Of a stretch of DNA of 64,000 nt, positions 10,562-21,144 are shown one piece after another. Under the pieces are notes generated by a model. It saw only the letters and a list, made by a program, of their open reading frames with translations, did no database searches and was not told where the DNA came from. Source of the stretch: Geomonas subterranea (lineage in GTDB: Bacteria; Desulfobacterota; Desulfuromonadia; Geobacterales; Geobacteraceae); NCBI RefSeq assembly GCF_019063845.1, contig NZ_CP077683.1, positions 124,001 through 188,000 on the forward strand. Direction: 5' to 3'. How positions within the stretch are numbered: position 1 is the stretch's first letter; each line of letters begins with the position of its first letter. The position numbers and the translations under genes were made by a program.

Positions 10562-11263
10562 ATGAAGACCATCGGCATGATTGGCGGGCTCGGCCCGGAG
10601 TCCACCGTCGACTATTACCAGTGCATCATCGGGGCGTTCCGTGTGCCGGGTAGCCTGGCCGCGCCGGAGATGGTGATCTACAGCGTGAGCCTGCAGGAGG
10701 TGATGGACCTGGCCGCCGGACGCGAGTGGAACCACCTGGTCTACCTCCTGGTGCAGAAGGTGAGGGCGCTGCACAAGGCCGGCGCCGACTTCGCCATCAT
10801 CACCGCGAACACGCCGCACGTCGTCTTCGACGAGATTCAGCAGAAGTCCCCCATCCCGCTCATCAGCATCGTTACCGCCACCTGCGACCGGGCGAAGGAG
10901 CTGGGGGTTAAGAGGGTCGGCCTGTTGGGGACGAAGTTCACCATGGAAGAGAACTTCTTCGCTCCTCCCTTCGCGGCGGCGGGGATCACTGTCGCGGTCC
11001 CCTCTGCCGGCGACCAGCGCTACATTCACGACAAGCTGATGACGGAGATCGAACTGGGGATCATCAAGGACGACACGAGAAAAGGGCTGATCGACATAAT
11101 CGGGCGTCTGGTGCTGCAGGAAAAGGTGGAGGCGATCATCCTTGGCTGCACCGAGCTGCCGCTGATACTAAAGGACGGCGACTTCGACACGACCTTTCTC
11201 AATACCACGGCGATCCATGTCGAAAGCGTGGTGAGGTATTGCAGGGAAGGGAGGACGTGGTAA
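10562..11263 (+). CDS. Aspartate/glutamate racemase family protein
   Basis: 233-residue Asp/Glu racemase superfamily protein (MIGGLGPESTVDYY N-terminus). The family uses two opposed cysteines for PLP-independent racemisation. The C-terminal one is present (Cys196 in ILGCTELP), but the N-terminal motif reads TANTPHV, with Ala82 where Cys is expected. Members lacking one Cys exist (the E. coli YgeA type has Thr), so substrate preference or even activity may differ. The start has a strong AGGAGGAA ribosome-binding site. It sits 25 bp after recD2 and 34 bp before a secreted protein gene; the co-directional context gives no clear pathway. Confidence 0.82.
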   Translation: MKTIGMIGGLGPESTVDYYQCIIGAFRVPGSLAAPEMVIYSVSLQEVMDLAAGREWNHLVYLLVQKVRALHKAGADFAIITANTPHVVFDEIQQKSPIPLISIVTATCDRAKELGVKRVGLLGTKFTMEENFFAPPFAAAGITVAVPSAGDQRYIHDKLMTEIELGIIKDDTRKGLIDIIGRLVLQEKVEAIILGCTELPLILKDGDFDTTFLNTTAIHVESVVRYCREGRTW

Positions 11264-11297
11264 AAGGAGCAGGGCTGAATTAAGCATAGGGGGAAGT

Positions 11298-11837
11298 ATG
11301 AAGATATTGATGATCCTGGCGCTGGTTCTCATCGCGTCGACCTCGTTCGCCGGGGAGAAGAAAAAGGCGGCCAAGGAGGCGCCGAACTCGCGATCGCTGC
11401 AGGAGAAGTGGGATGCGGACGCCTCGCTGCTGAAGCTCGACTGCAACGACAGCATGTGCGCCTACGGCGTCAAGGGGTCCGCGCAGATCGTCGACGCCGA
11501 CAGCAACATCCGCTCGGCGTGGGTCGCCTTTCTCTATACCGACGAGGGGCGCAAGGGGCTGTCGGGTGCGCTGAAAGGGAGCTATTACAGCAAGGAAAAG
11601 TGGAATATCAACTGCAACGACGCGACCATGAACGTCTCCTCGGTGAACTACTACGACGCCAAGGGGAGTCCGGTCAGCTCCTACGGCAACGACGAGCGGT
11701 GGAGCGACATCGTCCCCGGCAGCTTCGGCGAGACCGTCGCCGCCATAGTCTGCACCCTGGAGGATGACGGGGACGAGCAGGACAATTCCGGCGCAGTGCC
11801 GGGAGAGTCGCCCCCCCAGGAAGGCACCCCCTTGTAA
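11298..11837 (+). CDS. Small secreted protein, surface-adhesin E-like
   Basis: 179 residues with a clear Sec signal peptide (MKILMILALVLIASTSFAG, cleavage probably after residue 18). The mature part has paired cysteines (LDCNDSMCAYG, WNINCNDATM, IVCTLEDD) and the pattern YDAKGSPVSSY...W..I.PGS..E....VC. This resembles the small periplasmic surface-adhesin protein E family, though I base this on pattern only. The tail is acidic and Pro/Gly-rich and looks disordered. It is preceded by AGGGGGA. Function is unknown; the name should not be read as evidence of adhesion. Confidence 0.65.
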   Translation: MKILMILALVLIASTSFAGEKKKAAKEAPNSRSLQEKWDADASLLKLDCNDSMCAYGVKGSAQIVDADSNIRSAWVAFLYTDEGRKGLSGALKGSYYSKEKWNINCNDATMNVSSVNYYDAKGSPVSSYGNDERWSDIVPGSFGETVAAIVCTLEDDGDEQDNSGAVPGESPPQEGTPL

Positions 11838-11840
11838 GCC

Positions 11841-13175
11841 ATGAGCCCCCTCACCGGCATATCCCGCGCAAAGGTGCTGCTTCGGGCGCTGCGCTCCCGC
11901 AATTACCGCCTTTTCGTGGCGGGGCAGAGCGTCTCGCTGGTCGGTACCTGGATGCAGCAGGTCGCCATGAGCTGGCTCGTGTACCGGATGACCGACTCCG
12001 CGGTGCTCCTGGGGGTGGTCGGCTTCACCAGCCAGGTCCCCACCTTCATCTTCGCGCCGGTGGCGGGGGTCTTCGCGGACCGCTGCAACCGGCGCCGGCT
12101 TTTGATGCTGACCCAGGCGCTGGCCATGGTCCAGGCGGCGCTTCTGGCTGCGTCGGTGATGCTGGGGGTGGTCCAGGTCTGGCACATCGTGCTGCTCAGC
12201 CTGGTTTTGGGGGTGGTGAACGCCTTCGACATACCGGTCCGCCAGTCCTTCGTGGTCGAGATGGTGACCGAGCGTGAAGATCTCGGCAACGCCATCGCCC
12301 TCAACTCATCCATGGTCAATGCCGCCCGCCTGATCGGCCCGACCGTCGCCGGTCTGCTGGTCGCCACGGTCGGGGAAGGGATCTGCTTTCTCTTGAACAG
12401 CGCCAGCTATCTGGCCGTCCTTCTCGCCCTGGCCGCCATGCGCATCGAGCCCCGCCCGGGGAGGGAAAAGCCCCGGCGCCGCATCTACCATGAGCTCAAG
12501 GAAGGTTTCATCTACGCCTTCGGCTTCGGGCCGATCCGCAGCATCCTGTTGCTGGTCGCGCTGATGAGCCTTACCGGAATGCCGTACACCGTGCTGGTCC
12601 CCGTTTTCGCCAAGGATATCCTGCACGGCGGCGCCCACACCTTCGGCTTTCTGATGACCGCCGCCGGATGCGGCGCCCTGGTCGGCACCATCTACCTTGC
12701 CTCCCGCGGCACCGTTTTGGGCCTCGGCAAGGTGATAGTCCTCTCCACCTGCCTGTTCTCCGTCGGGGTCGCCGTCTTCGCCATCTCGAGCAGCATGGCG
12801 CTTTCCCTCGCCGCCCTGGTCGTGGCGGGGTTTGGCGCCATGACCCTGGTGGCGTCCTGCAACACCATCCTGCAGACCATCCTGGAGGAGGACAAGCGGG
12901 GGAGGGTGATGAGTTTCTTCACCATGGCCTTCATGGGTATGGCCCCCTTCGGCAGCCTCGGAGCCGGTGCCATGACCAAGGTCGTCGGCCCGCGGGTAAC
13001 CCTGGTCATCGGGGCCTGCTGCTGCCTTGCCGGAGCGTTTGTCTTTGCCAGGAACCTCCCCCGCATCAGGCAGATGGTCCGCCCCATCTACGCGCGGATG
13101 GGAATCGTGAAAGAGGTCGCCCAGGGGATGGAAACCGCGGCGGAGCAGCCGCAACTGCCCAAGGAGAAGGAGTGA
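11841..13175 (+). CDS. MFS transporter (EntS-like, MFS_3 family)
   Basis: 444-residue major facilitator with about 12 predicted membrane segments. It opens with RNYRLFVAGQSVSLVGTWMQ, typical of the MFS_3/DHA3 group (EntS and related exporters), and carries the loop 2-3 signature FADRCNRRR. Substrates of this group include siderophores and macrolides but cannot be assigned here. The start is 3 bp after the stop of the secreted protein gene, with only a weak AAGG upstream, suggesting translational coupling. The C-terminal tail is cytoplasmic and charged. Confidence 0.85.
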   Translation: MSPLTGISRAKVLLRALRSRNYRLFVAGQSVSLVGTWMQQVAMSWLVYRMTDSAVLLGVVGFTSQVPTFIFAPVAGVFADRCNRRRLLMLTQALAMVQAALLAASVMLGVVQVWHIVLLSLVLGVVNAFDIPVRQSFVVEMVTEREDLGNAIALNSSMVNAARLIGPTVAGLLVATVGEGICFLLNSASYLAVLLALAAMRIEPRPGREKPRRRIYHELKEGFIYAFGFGPIRSILLLVALMSLTGMPYTVLVPVFAKDILHGGAHTFGFLMTAAGCGALVGTIYLASRGTVLGLGKVIVLSTCLFSVGVAVFAISSSMALSLAALVVAGFGAMTLVASCNTILQTILEEDKRGRVMSFFTMAFMGMAPFGSLGAGAMTKVVGPRVTLVIGACCCLAGAFVFARNLPRIRQMVRPIYARMGIVKEVAQGMETAAEQPQLPKEKE

Positions 13176-13188
13176 CCTGCCGCGCAAC

Positions 13189-13218
13189 TTGACCTCGTAG
13201 TGTCAATATTGGTACTAT
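13189..13218 (+). promoter_or_regulatory. hicAB promoter with overlapping palindromic operator
   Basis: TTGACC (13189-13194), 18 bp, TACTAT (13213-13218) forms a sigma70-like promoter. A 20-bp imperfect palindrome spans 13198-13217 (16 of 20 positions symmetric, core CAATATTG), covering the spacer and -10. HicB-type antitoxins with ribbon-helix-helix domains repress their own promoter, so this is the likely operator. The toxin ATG at 13223 lies within a few bases of the predicted transcription start. Confidence 0.6.
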
Positions 13219-13222
13219 ACAT

Positions 13223-13486
13223 ATGGCCAGCGTAGTGGACATCATCGAAAGGCTTCGACGCGCGCCCGAAGCCGTGCGTTTCGCGGAGCTTTGCAGAGTC
13301 TGCGAGCACTACTTCGGGGAACCCCGCAGGAGAGGGGGGAGCCACCAGGTCTACAAGACCCCGTGGACCGGCGACCCGCGGGTGAACATCCAGAATTCCA
13401 ACGGGTACGCGAAGGCGTACCAGGTGAAGCAGGTGCTGAAGGCGATTGAGCGGTTGGAGGTGGAACGTGGCAGAACTGACCGATAA
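13223..13486 (+). CDS. hicA: HicA-type toxin (mRNA interferase)
   Basis: 87-residue small basic protein of the HicA dsRBD-like fold. The catalytic-histidine signature is present as GGSHQVYKTPW (His at residue 41), followed by NIQNSNGYAKAYQVKQVLKAI. HicA toxins cleave mRNA and are neutralised by HicB. There is no Shine-Dalgarno sequence in front of the ATG; the transcript may be nearly leaderless, or translation may start at the GTG at 13235. The gene overlaps hicB by 20 bp, the usual coupled arrangement. Confidence 0.83.
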   Translation: MASVVDIIERLRRAPEAVRFAELCRVCEHYFGEPRRRGGSHQVYKTPWTGDPRVNIQNSNGYAKAYQVKQVLKAIERLEVERGRTDR

Positions 13487-13796
13487 ATATACTTACAGAA
13501 TCACGTGGTCGGAGGACGATGAAGAATTCGTGGGACTGTGCGCCGAGTTCCCAAGCTTGAGCTGGCTTGATAAGAGCCCCGAAGCGGCACTCAAAGGCAT
13601 ACGTGAACTCGTCGGCGACATCATCGTCGACATGAGCGGCGCCGGAGAGGCCGTTCCCGAACCTATCGCGGCCAGAAACTTCAGCGGGAGATTCGTGGTG
13701 CGCGTCCCTCCCGAGGTGCACCGGCAACTGGCGATTCAGGCCGCAGAAGCGGGGGTGAGCCTGAACCGGCTGGCCAGCGCCAAGCTCAGTCATTAA
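13467..13796 (+). CDS. hicB: HicB-type antitoxin with ribbon-helix-helix domain
   Basis: 109 residues. The N-terminal HicB fold (YTYRITWSEDDEEFVGLCAEFP, then SPEAALKGIRELV) binds the toxin. The C-terminal RHH/CopG-type DNA-binding segment (GRFVVRVPPEVHRQLAIQAA) should bind the operator upstream of hicA. I chose the GTG start at 13467 because GGAGG lies 6 bp upstream; an in-frame TTG at 13446 would add seven residues with no ribosome-binding site. The gene overlaps hicA and ends 6 bp before a LysE-family gene. Confidence 0.85.
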   Translation: MAELTDKYTYRITWSEDDEEFVGLCAEFPSLSWLDKSPEAALKGIRELVGDIIVDMSGAGEAVPEPIAARNFSGRFVVRVPPEVHRQLAIQAAEAGVSLNRLASAKLSH

Positions 13797-13802
13797 GGAA
13801 CC

Positions 13803-14420
13803 ATGATAGATTTTCTTACCGCAGGTTTTGTCCTTGGATGCTCGGCGGGGTTCTCGCCGGGGCCGCTTCTGATGCTGGTCATCTCCGAGACGCTCACCCA
13901 CGGCACCCGCTCCGGGGTGCGGGTGGCGCTCTCCCCCATCATCACCGATTTCCCCATCATCGCCGCCACCCTGCTTCTGTTGATGAACCTCTCGGGGTAT
14001 CACGGCATCCTCGGGGCCCTGTCGCTGGCGGGCGGCCTCTTCATCCTCTACACCGGCTACCACTCCCTGCGGGCACGGCCGGTCGAGCTGGAACTCCCCA
14101 AGGAGCCCCCGAAGTCGCTGCGCAAAGGCGTGCTCACCAACTTCCTCAGCCCGCACCCCTACCTGTTCTGGATCACCGTGGGGGCGCCCCTTTTGAGCCG
14201 GGCGCTCAAGGCCGGTCCCGCCGCCTTTGTCGCCTTCATCGGGAGCTTCTACCTCTGCCTCATCGGCGCCAAGATCATCCTCGCCGTCGCGGTGGGGAGA
14301 TCGCGGGCCTTCATGGGGAGCACCGTTTACCTCTGGATCATGCGGATCCTCGGCGCGCTTTTGACTTTTTTCGCGCTGCTCTTGTTCCGGGAGGGGCTCA
14401 AGCTGTTGGGGGTAGGGTAG
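13803..14420 (+). CDS. LysE/RhtB-family amino-acid exporter
   Basis: 205-residue membrane protein with about six predicted segments and the LysE family N-terminus (FSPGPLLMLVISETLTHG). Family members export amino acids or derivatives; the substrate is not predictable. AAGGA precedes the ATG. It starts 6 bp after hicB and may be read through from the hicAB promoter. It converges with the FKBP isomerase gene, leaving 21 bp between stops. Confidence 0.85.
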   Translation: MIDFLTAGFVLGCSAGFSPGPLLMLVISETLTHGTRSGVRVALSPIITDFPIIAATLLLLMNLSGYHGILGALSLAGGLFILYTGYHSLRARPVELELPKEPPKSLRKGVLTNFLSPHPYLFWITVGAPLLSRALKAGPAAFVAFIGSFYLCLIGAKIILAVAVGRSRAFMGSTVYLWIMRILGALLTFFALLLFREGLKLLGVG

Positions 14421-14441
14421 GAGGAGGGCGCGAGTCCCCCC

Positions 14442-14867
14442 TCAGGTGTGCTCTATTTCCACCACGTCGATCTGCAGCACGATCTCTTCACCCGCCAGTT
14501 GCGGGTTGCGGTCCAGGCTGACCCCCTTGTCGGTGCTGACGAAGCTGAACTCATCCGTGGTCCCCTGGTCCACCACCTCCTGCTGCATCTCGGTCGCGCT
14601 CCCGCCGATGGGGGCGGACTCGCGGGAGAAGCGGGACACGGCGGAGGGGTCCCTGCGCCCGTAGGCCTTGTCCGGCGGCACGGTGACCCGCTTCGATTCT
14701 CCCGCCGACATCCCCTCCAGCGCCTCCTCCAGCCCCCGCATCACCCTGCCCAACCCCACCGTGACCCGCAACGGGTCTCCTCCCGCCGTCGATTCGACCA
14801 CCGCCCCGTTCTTGCGCAGCGCCGTGTAATGGACCTGCACCGTACTGCCGTACTTTACCGTTGGCAT
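14442..14867 (-). CDS. FKBP-type peptidyl-prolyl isomerase (SlyD-like)
   Basis: 141-residue cytoplasmic isomerase. FKBP core motifs are visible: VKYGSTVQVHYTALRKNGAVVEST, the GLGRVMRGLEEALEGMSAGE signature and VPPDKAYGRRDPS. An insert-in-flap-like region separates these from a C-terminal strand segment (IVLQIDVVEIE). The His-rich metal-binding tail of E. coli SlyD is absent. Such proteins catalyse prolyl isomerisation and act as chaperones. The ribosome-binding site GGAGGTG is 5-6 bp before the ATG. It lies 46 bp downstream of the disrupted ferredoxin-like gene on the same strand. Confidence 0.88.
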   Translation of the reverse strand: MPTVKYGSTVQVHYTALRKNGAVVESTAGGDPLRVTVGLGRVMRGLEEALEGMSAGESKRVTVPPDKAYGRRDPSAVSRFSRESAPIGGSATEMQQEVVDQGTTDEFSFVSTDKGVSLDRNPQLAGEEIVLQIDVVEIEHT

Positions 14868-14913
14868 GTGCCACCTCCGTTGACGCTCTCTCTCACCTGC
14901 CGCCAGCCGTCCT

Positions 14914-16288
14914 TCAGTCGCACCCCGAGAAGCGGTCCACCTCCACGTTCTCCAGCAGGCGCCCCAGGTAGCGGGACTTCAGCTGTTCGCTGGCCATGAG
15001 CCTCTTGACGGGGGGCATCCTGAGTATGGCCCCGAGTATCGCCGCCATGGCGCGGTGGCTCAGGTAGGCCTGGTTGTCGAAGATGAGGTTTTGCAGCTTG
15101 CCGCGCTCGATCGCCATGAGCACCAGGCGATGGGCCGTGTTCACCGGCGTCAGGATGCGCCTCGCGCGGGGTTCCAGGCGCACGGCCCCGGCGGGACAGA
15201 CCCGCGCGCAGATCCCGCACCCCAGGCAGAAATCTGTGGCGGCCCGCGCCTTGCGTCCGCCCCCCTCCCGACCTCCCCTTCCGGGGGAGGAGCTGTAGGT
15301 CGGACATCCCCGCCCCCGGAGGGGGAGGGTCAGGGAGGGGGGACGGCCCCTCGTCGGTGTCCATCGTGATGGCGTCCACCGGGCAGATGGCGGCGCACGT
15401 GCCGCAGCCCGTGCAGCGGTGGCTGGCCGTGGTCTGGACAAAGTTGGTGCTGTACATGGCGTTGGAGATGGCCAGCCTGCGGGTGGCGATGAGCCCTTCG
15501 CAGCAGCAGCGGCAGCAGTTGCAGATGAAGTTGACACGCTTCTGAACGTTGTCCGCGCACTGCACAAGGTTCAGGTCGCGCGCTTTTTGCAGCAGATCGA
15601 GCCCCTCGACGCTGTCCACCCGGCGCGCCACGCCGCGTCGCAGCAGCGATTGCGCCGCGAGGTTCAGGGTCATGCAGATGTCCAGCGGCGCCCCGCAGCC
15701 CCGGTCCAGCTGGGCCATCTTGTGCCGGCAGTAGCAAAGCCCCACCGCGATGTCGCTCGCGCTCTTGATCACCTCGCTCGCCCGCTCGTAATCGAGCACC
15801 AGGCAGGCCTTCTCGTCGGGGACCGCCTCCTCGTTCACCAGCACCCGCCCAAGCGAGGTCTCGCCGCCGGCAAAGAGGTCGCGGATGAAGGCGTCCTCGA
15901 CGTTTATGTAGTGGAAAAAGAGCCGGGCCAGCTCCTTCTGGTCCAGGTCCGGACGCCGCCGCATCAGCGAGAACTCGAAGAATCCGGCCATCGGTGGAGG
16001 GAGGATGTAGATCGTCCTGCCGCCGCGCTCGATGTCGAGGAGCAGCGAACGCGAGGCGAGCTGTTCGAGCAGGATGCGCGCGTCGTTGGTGGCGACCTTC
16101 CAGATCCTTGCCGCCCTCGCCGCAGAAAAGGGGCGCAGCGGCAGCTGGCTCATGAGCGCCGCCTCCCGCTCGCTGCACAGGATGGAAAGGATCCTGAGCA
16201 GGAGCTCCGACTCCGGCGCCCCTTGCGGGAACTTGTTCACCCGCCGCATCAGGCGGTGGTAGCCGTCGTTTGGTCGCTCGCCCGGCAT
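14914..16288 (-). pseudogene. 4Fe-4S ferredoxin-like protein, frame broken at a GC-rich repeat
   Basis: The reading frame from 16288 encodes a winged-helix-like N-terminal part (residues 1-110), a Cys-rich middle (LCYCRHKMAQLDRGCG, CNCCRCCCEG) and a first [4Fe-4S] motif CTGCGTCAAICP (residues 292-303). After residue 314 the frame runs into the palindromic repeat at 15260-15342 and continues as low-complexity sequence. The expected continuation (TDFCLGCGICARVCPAGAV, then a helical tail ending FSGCD at 14914) lies in another frame. The repeat is 83 bp, not a multiple of three, and sits exactly at the break, so it most likely inserted and disrupted the gene. A sequencing error in the GC-rich stretch is the alternative. 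The intact protein would be a two-cluster soluble ferredoxin-like sensor or electron carrier of unknown role. Confidence 0.75.
15260..15342. repeat. GC-rich palindromic dispersed repeat inside the ferredoxin-like gene
   Basis: The left end begins CCCCCCTCCC-GACC-TCCCC and the right end is its imperfect complement (ending GGGAGGGGGG), giving terminal inverted repeats of about 30 bp around a short centre. Similar CCCCTCCC/GGGAGGGG palindromes occur between genes elsewhere in the window; this is the only copy inside a gene. Confidence 0.75.
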
Positions 16289-16507
16289 GTGAGGCCCCTT
16301 TTATTAGGAAAAAGACAATGTGCCAGTATAGCAGTCCGCCAAGGGCAGGCAACCACCGCTTGGAGCCGCCCGCATCCGGGAGATCCGGCCCTCGCCGTTT
16401 CGTTTATCCTGATGCCGCTAATTAAAGATCCCCCCCGCTGCGCCGAAAAAGAATAGAGCGACCGATGCGTTTCCGTCCCCGTGGTGGTCGAGGAGCCCTC
16501 CCTGACG

Positions 16508-19500
16508 ATGAAGAAATTGACCCTGACAACGAAGATGAGCCTCATGGTGTCCCTTTTGGTGGCGCTGGTGCTCTCGTTGATGACGCTGTGCGCGGCGTGG
16601 TTCCTCGAAAAGCAGTACCAGGATACCGTGTCGGAGCAGCAGTTCTCCATGGTCAGCTCCATGGCCGGGGAGATCGACAGCAAGATGCGTCAGACCCAGC
16701 TCCAGCTCGTGGCCCTCGCCGACAGCATCCCGCACCGGCTCTTCACCAGCCCCCTGCTGGCCCAGCGCTTCCTGGAACAGCGCCCCGAGGCACTGGCGCT
16801 CTTCGACAGCGACATCTTCATCTTCGACGCCACGGGAAAGCTCCTCGCGGTCAATCCCCCGGAAAAGCAGCTGATCGGCAGGGATTACTCCTTCCGCGAC
16901 TATTACCGGGAGGCGGCCCGCGACAAGAAGCCCGTCATTTCCGACCCTTTCATCTCAACCCAGGCCCACGGTCACCCAACGGTCGCCTTCGTGGTCCCGG
17001 TGCTGGACGGGCGGGGCGACATCCTCGGGATGATCGGCGGCATGATCGACCTGTACAAGGACAACTACCTGGGCAAGCTCTCCCACGCCCGGATAGGGGA
17101 GAACGGCTACCTCTACCTGTTCAACACGCGGCGCATCATCATCGCCCACCCGGACCAGCAACGCATCCTGAAGCACGATCTCCCGCCGGGGGGAAATCCC
17201 CTGCTGGACCGTGCCCTGGCCGGTTTCGAGGGGGCCGGCGAGACGGTCACCTCGCGCGGGTTGCCTGCGGTGGCCGCCTTCAAGCGCCTCAAGAGCACGG
17301 GGTGGATCCTCGCCTCGACCTTCCCGCTCACCGAGGCCTACGCGCCGGTGCGGGAGGCCAAGGTGCTGCTGGCGGCCGGGCTGGTGGCGGCGCTGGCGGG
17401 GAGCGTGCTGGTCTGCCTCTTGTTCATGAGGCGGCTGACGGCACCCCTTTCGACCTTCATCCGCCACGTGGAGGGGATCAGCGACGGGGACCAGGAGCTG
17501 GAGCCGGTGGCGATACGGACCGGCGACGAGATCGGCACGCTGGCCCGCGCCTTCAACCGCATGATCCTGGAGCTGCGCCGGCAAAAGGAATCGGCGCGCG
17601 AACTGCGCCTCGCCATCGACCAGGCGCCGGTGACGGTCATGGTCACCGACCGCAACGGCACCATAGAGTACGTGAATCCCCATTTCACCAAGGTGACCGG
17701 CTACAGCGCGGAGGAGGCGCTGGGGGGGACTCCGAGGCTGGTCAAATCGGGATGGCACCGGCGGGCGTTCTACGCGGAGATGTGGCAGACGGTCCTTTCC
17801 GGGCGGGTGTGGCGCGGCGAGATGCGCAACAAGCGTAAAAACGGCGACCTGTACTGGGAGAGCGCCTCGATCTCCCCGGTCAAGGACGACAGCGGGACCA
17901 TCAAGAACCTTGTGGCGGTCAAGGAGGACATCACCGAGAGAAAGCGGGCCGAGGAGGCGCTGATCAGAAGCGACGAGCGGATCCGGCTCCTGCTGGAATC
18001 GACGGCGGAGGCGATCTTCGGGATGGACCTCCTCGGAAACTGCACCTTCGCCAACCGCGCCTGCGCCACCCTCCTCGGCTATGCCGGAACGGAGGAGCTG
18101 CTGGGCAAGAACATGCACCTGCTCATCCATCACACCGCCGTCGACGGCTCTCCCAACCCGGTGCAGCAATGTCCGCTCTACCGTGTGCTGCGCGGGGAGC
18201 AGGGGGTGCACAACGACGACCAGATCTTCTGGCGCGCGGACGGGACCAGCTTCGCCGTCGAGTACTGGTCCTATCCGCAGCTGAGCAACGGGGAACTGGT
18301 GGGGGGGGTGGTCACCTTCTTCGACATCACCGAGCGGAAGCGGGCCGAGGAGGAACTGCTCCGCGCGACCGAGGCCGCCGAGGCGGCGACGCGGGCCAAG
18401 AGCGAGTTTCTCGCCAACATGAGCCACGAGATCCGCACCCCGATGAACGCGGCCCTGGGGATGCTCTACCTCTTGCGGCAGACGGAGCTCACCGAACAGC
18501 AGAAGGAATACCTGGACAAGGCGCAGAGCGCCTCGGGGGTGCTGCTCCGGGTGATCAACGACATCCTCGATTTCTCCAAGATAGAGGCCGGGAAAATGCA
18601 GGTGGAGCAGATCCCGTTCCGGGTGGAGAAGGTGCTCTCCGACCTGCGGGACGTGGTGAGCGCCATCCTGCGGGACAAGGAGGTCGAGTTCGTCGTCAAT
18701 AAAGCCGGCGACATTCCGGAGCTTTTGGTCGGGGACCCCCTCCGGCTGGGGCAGGTGCTGCTCAACCTGACCGGCAACGCCATCAAGTTCACCGAAAAGG
18801 GGAAGGTCGAGGTGGACGTGGCGCTGCTGGCACTCGAGGAGGGATGCGCCACCCTGCGCTTTTCCGTCACCGACACCGGCATAGGAATGGGGGCGAAGCA
18901 GCGGGAAGGGGTGTTCAAGCCCTTCACCCAGGCCGACACCTCCACCACCCGCAGGTACGGCGGGACCGGGCTGGGGCTCGCCATCTGCCAGGAACTGGTG
19001 CAGCTCATGGGGGGGCGGATCTGGGTGGAGAGCGAGCCGGGGCGCGGCAGCACCTTCAGCTTCGTGGCGCGCTTCGGACGGCTGGAGCCGGGGCAGGCGG
19101 CACCTCCGGAGCTCCCGGCGCACGATTCCCCCCCGGAGGGGCTCGCGGGGGTGCGCGTGCTCCTCGTGGAGGACAACACGATGAACCAGGAGGTGGCCCG
19201 CTTCATCCTCGAGCGCGGCGGTGTGAGGGTCGACGTCGCTCGGGACGGCGCGGAGGCGCTCTCCATGGTGCACGCCGACGGGGCCCGGTACCATGCCGTG
19301 CTCATGGACGTGCACATGCCGGTGATGGACGGCCTGGAGGCGACCCGGCGCATGCGGCTCGACCCCGCCCTGGAGCGGCTCCCCATCATCGCCATGACCG
19401 CCAGCGCGCTCCCCGGCGAGCGGATCCTCTGCCGGGAGGCCGGCATGAACGACCAGGTGGACAAGCCGATCAACGTCCCCGGGCTCTTCGCCACCCTGAG

Positions 19501-20175
19501 CCGCTGGGTCGGTCCGCTCCACGGTGCCGCCGGGGCGCCCCCCGAACCGGCGGGGGAGGGGGAGGACGTGCCGCTTCCCGACCACCTGCCGGGGCTCGAC
19601 CTGAAGCGGGCGAAGTCCGTGCTCCAGGAGAACAGGCTCCTCAAAAAGCTGCTGCTCACTTTCCTGAAGGAAAACGAGGGGCTCGTGCAGCGGATCGCCG
19701 CTGCGGCCGGAAAGGGCGACCTCAAGGCGGCACGTCAGATGATCCACACGGTGAAGGGAAGCGCGGGTAACGTGGGGGCCATCTGGCTCGGGAGCGCCGC
19801 GGCTTCACTGGAGATCGCCCTGCGGGGAGACGACGCCATGGTGGTGCATGAGACCCTGGAGCGCTTCGCGGAGAAGCTCGCCGAGGTGCTCGGTTCCATC
19901 CGGGTGCTGCGGCAGGGGTGGACCGGGCGCGGCGGCGCGGAACCGGGGACGGCGGCCGGGCTCAGCTGCGAGGATCCCCCCCGCGCGGTGGCCCTGGCCG
20001 GGATTCTCGCCAGCCTGCTCGAGAGCCAGAACATGAACGCGCTCCCGGTATGGGAGGAGATGCGTTCCCTGCTGGCGGGCGACATCGTGGAGCGCCTGGA
20101 CCTCACGCTGCAGGGGCTTGATTTCGCCGATGCCGGCGCGGTATTGCAGGAAATCATTCAGGAACTGGAGAACGC

Positions 20176-20179
<4 letters not shown>
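16508..20179 (+). CDS. Hybrid sensor histidine kinase (Cache-HAMP-PAS-PAS-HisKA-REC-HPT)
   Basis: 1223-residue membrane kinase from the ATG at 16508. Two membrane segments (about 10-30 and 285-310) flank a periplasmic dCache-like sensor (FIFDATGKLLAVNPPEKQLIGRD). Then come a HAMP region, a PAS domain (AIDQAPVTVMVTDRNGTIEY), a second PAS, a HisKA domain with phospho-acceptor His640 (MSHEIRTPMN), an HATPase with FKPFTQADTSTTR and GGTGLGLAI, a receiver with Asp934 (VLMDVHMPVMDG), and a C-terminal HPT domain with His1080 (IHTVKGSAGN). This is a full internal phosphorelay. The start could also be the GTG at 16481. Its stop overlaps the downstream GGDEF gene by 4 bp, so the HPT probably passes phosphate to that receiver. 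Confidence 0.93.
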
Positions 20180-21137
<958 letters not shown>

Positions 21138-21144
<7 letters not shown>

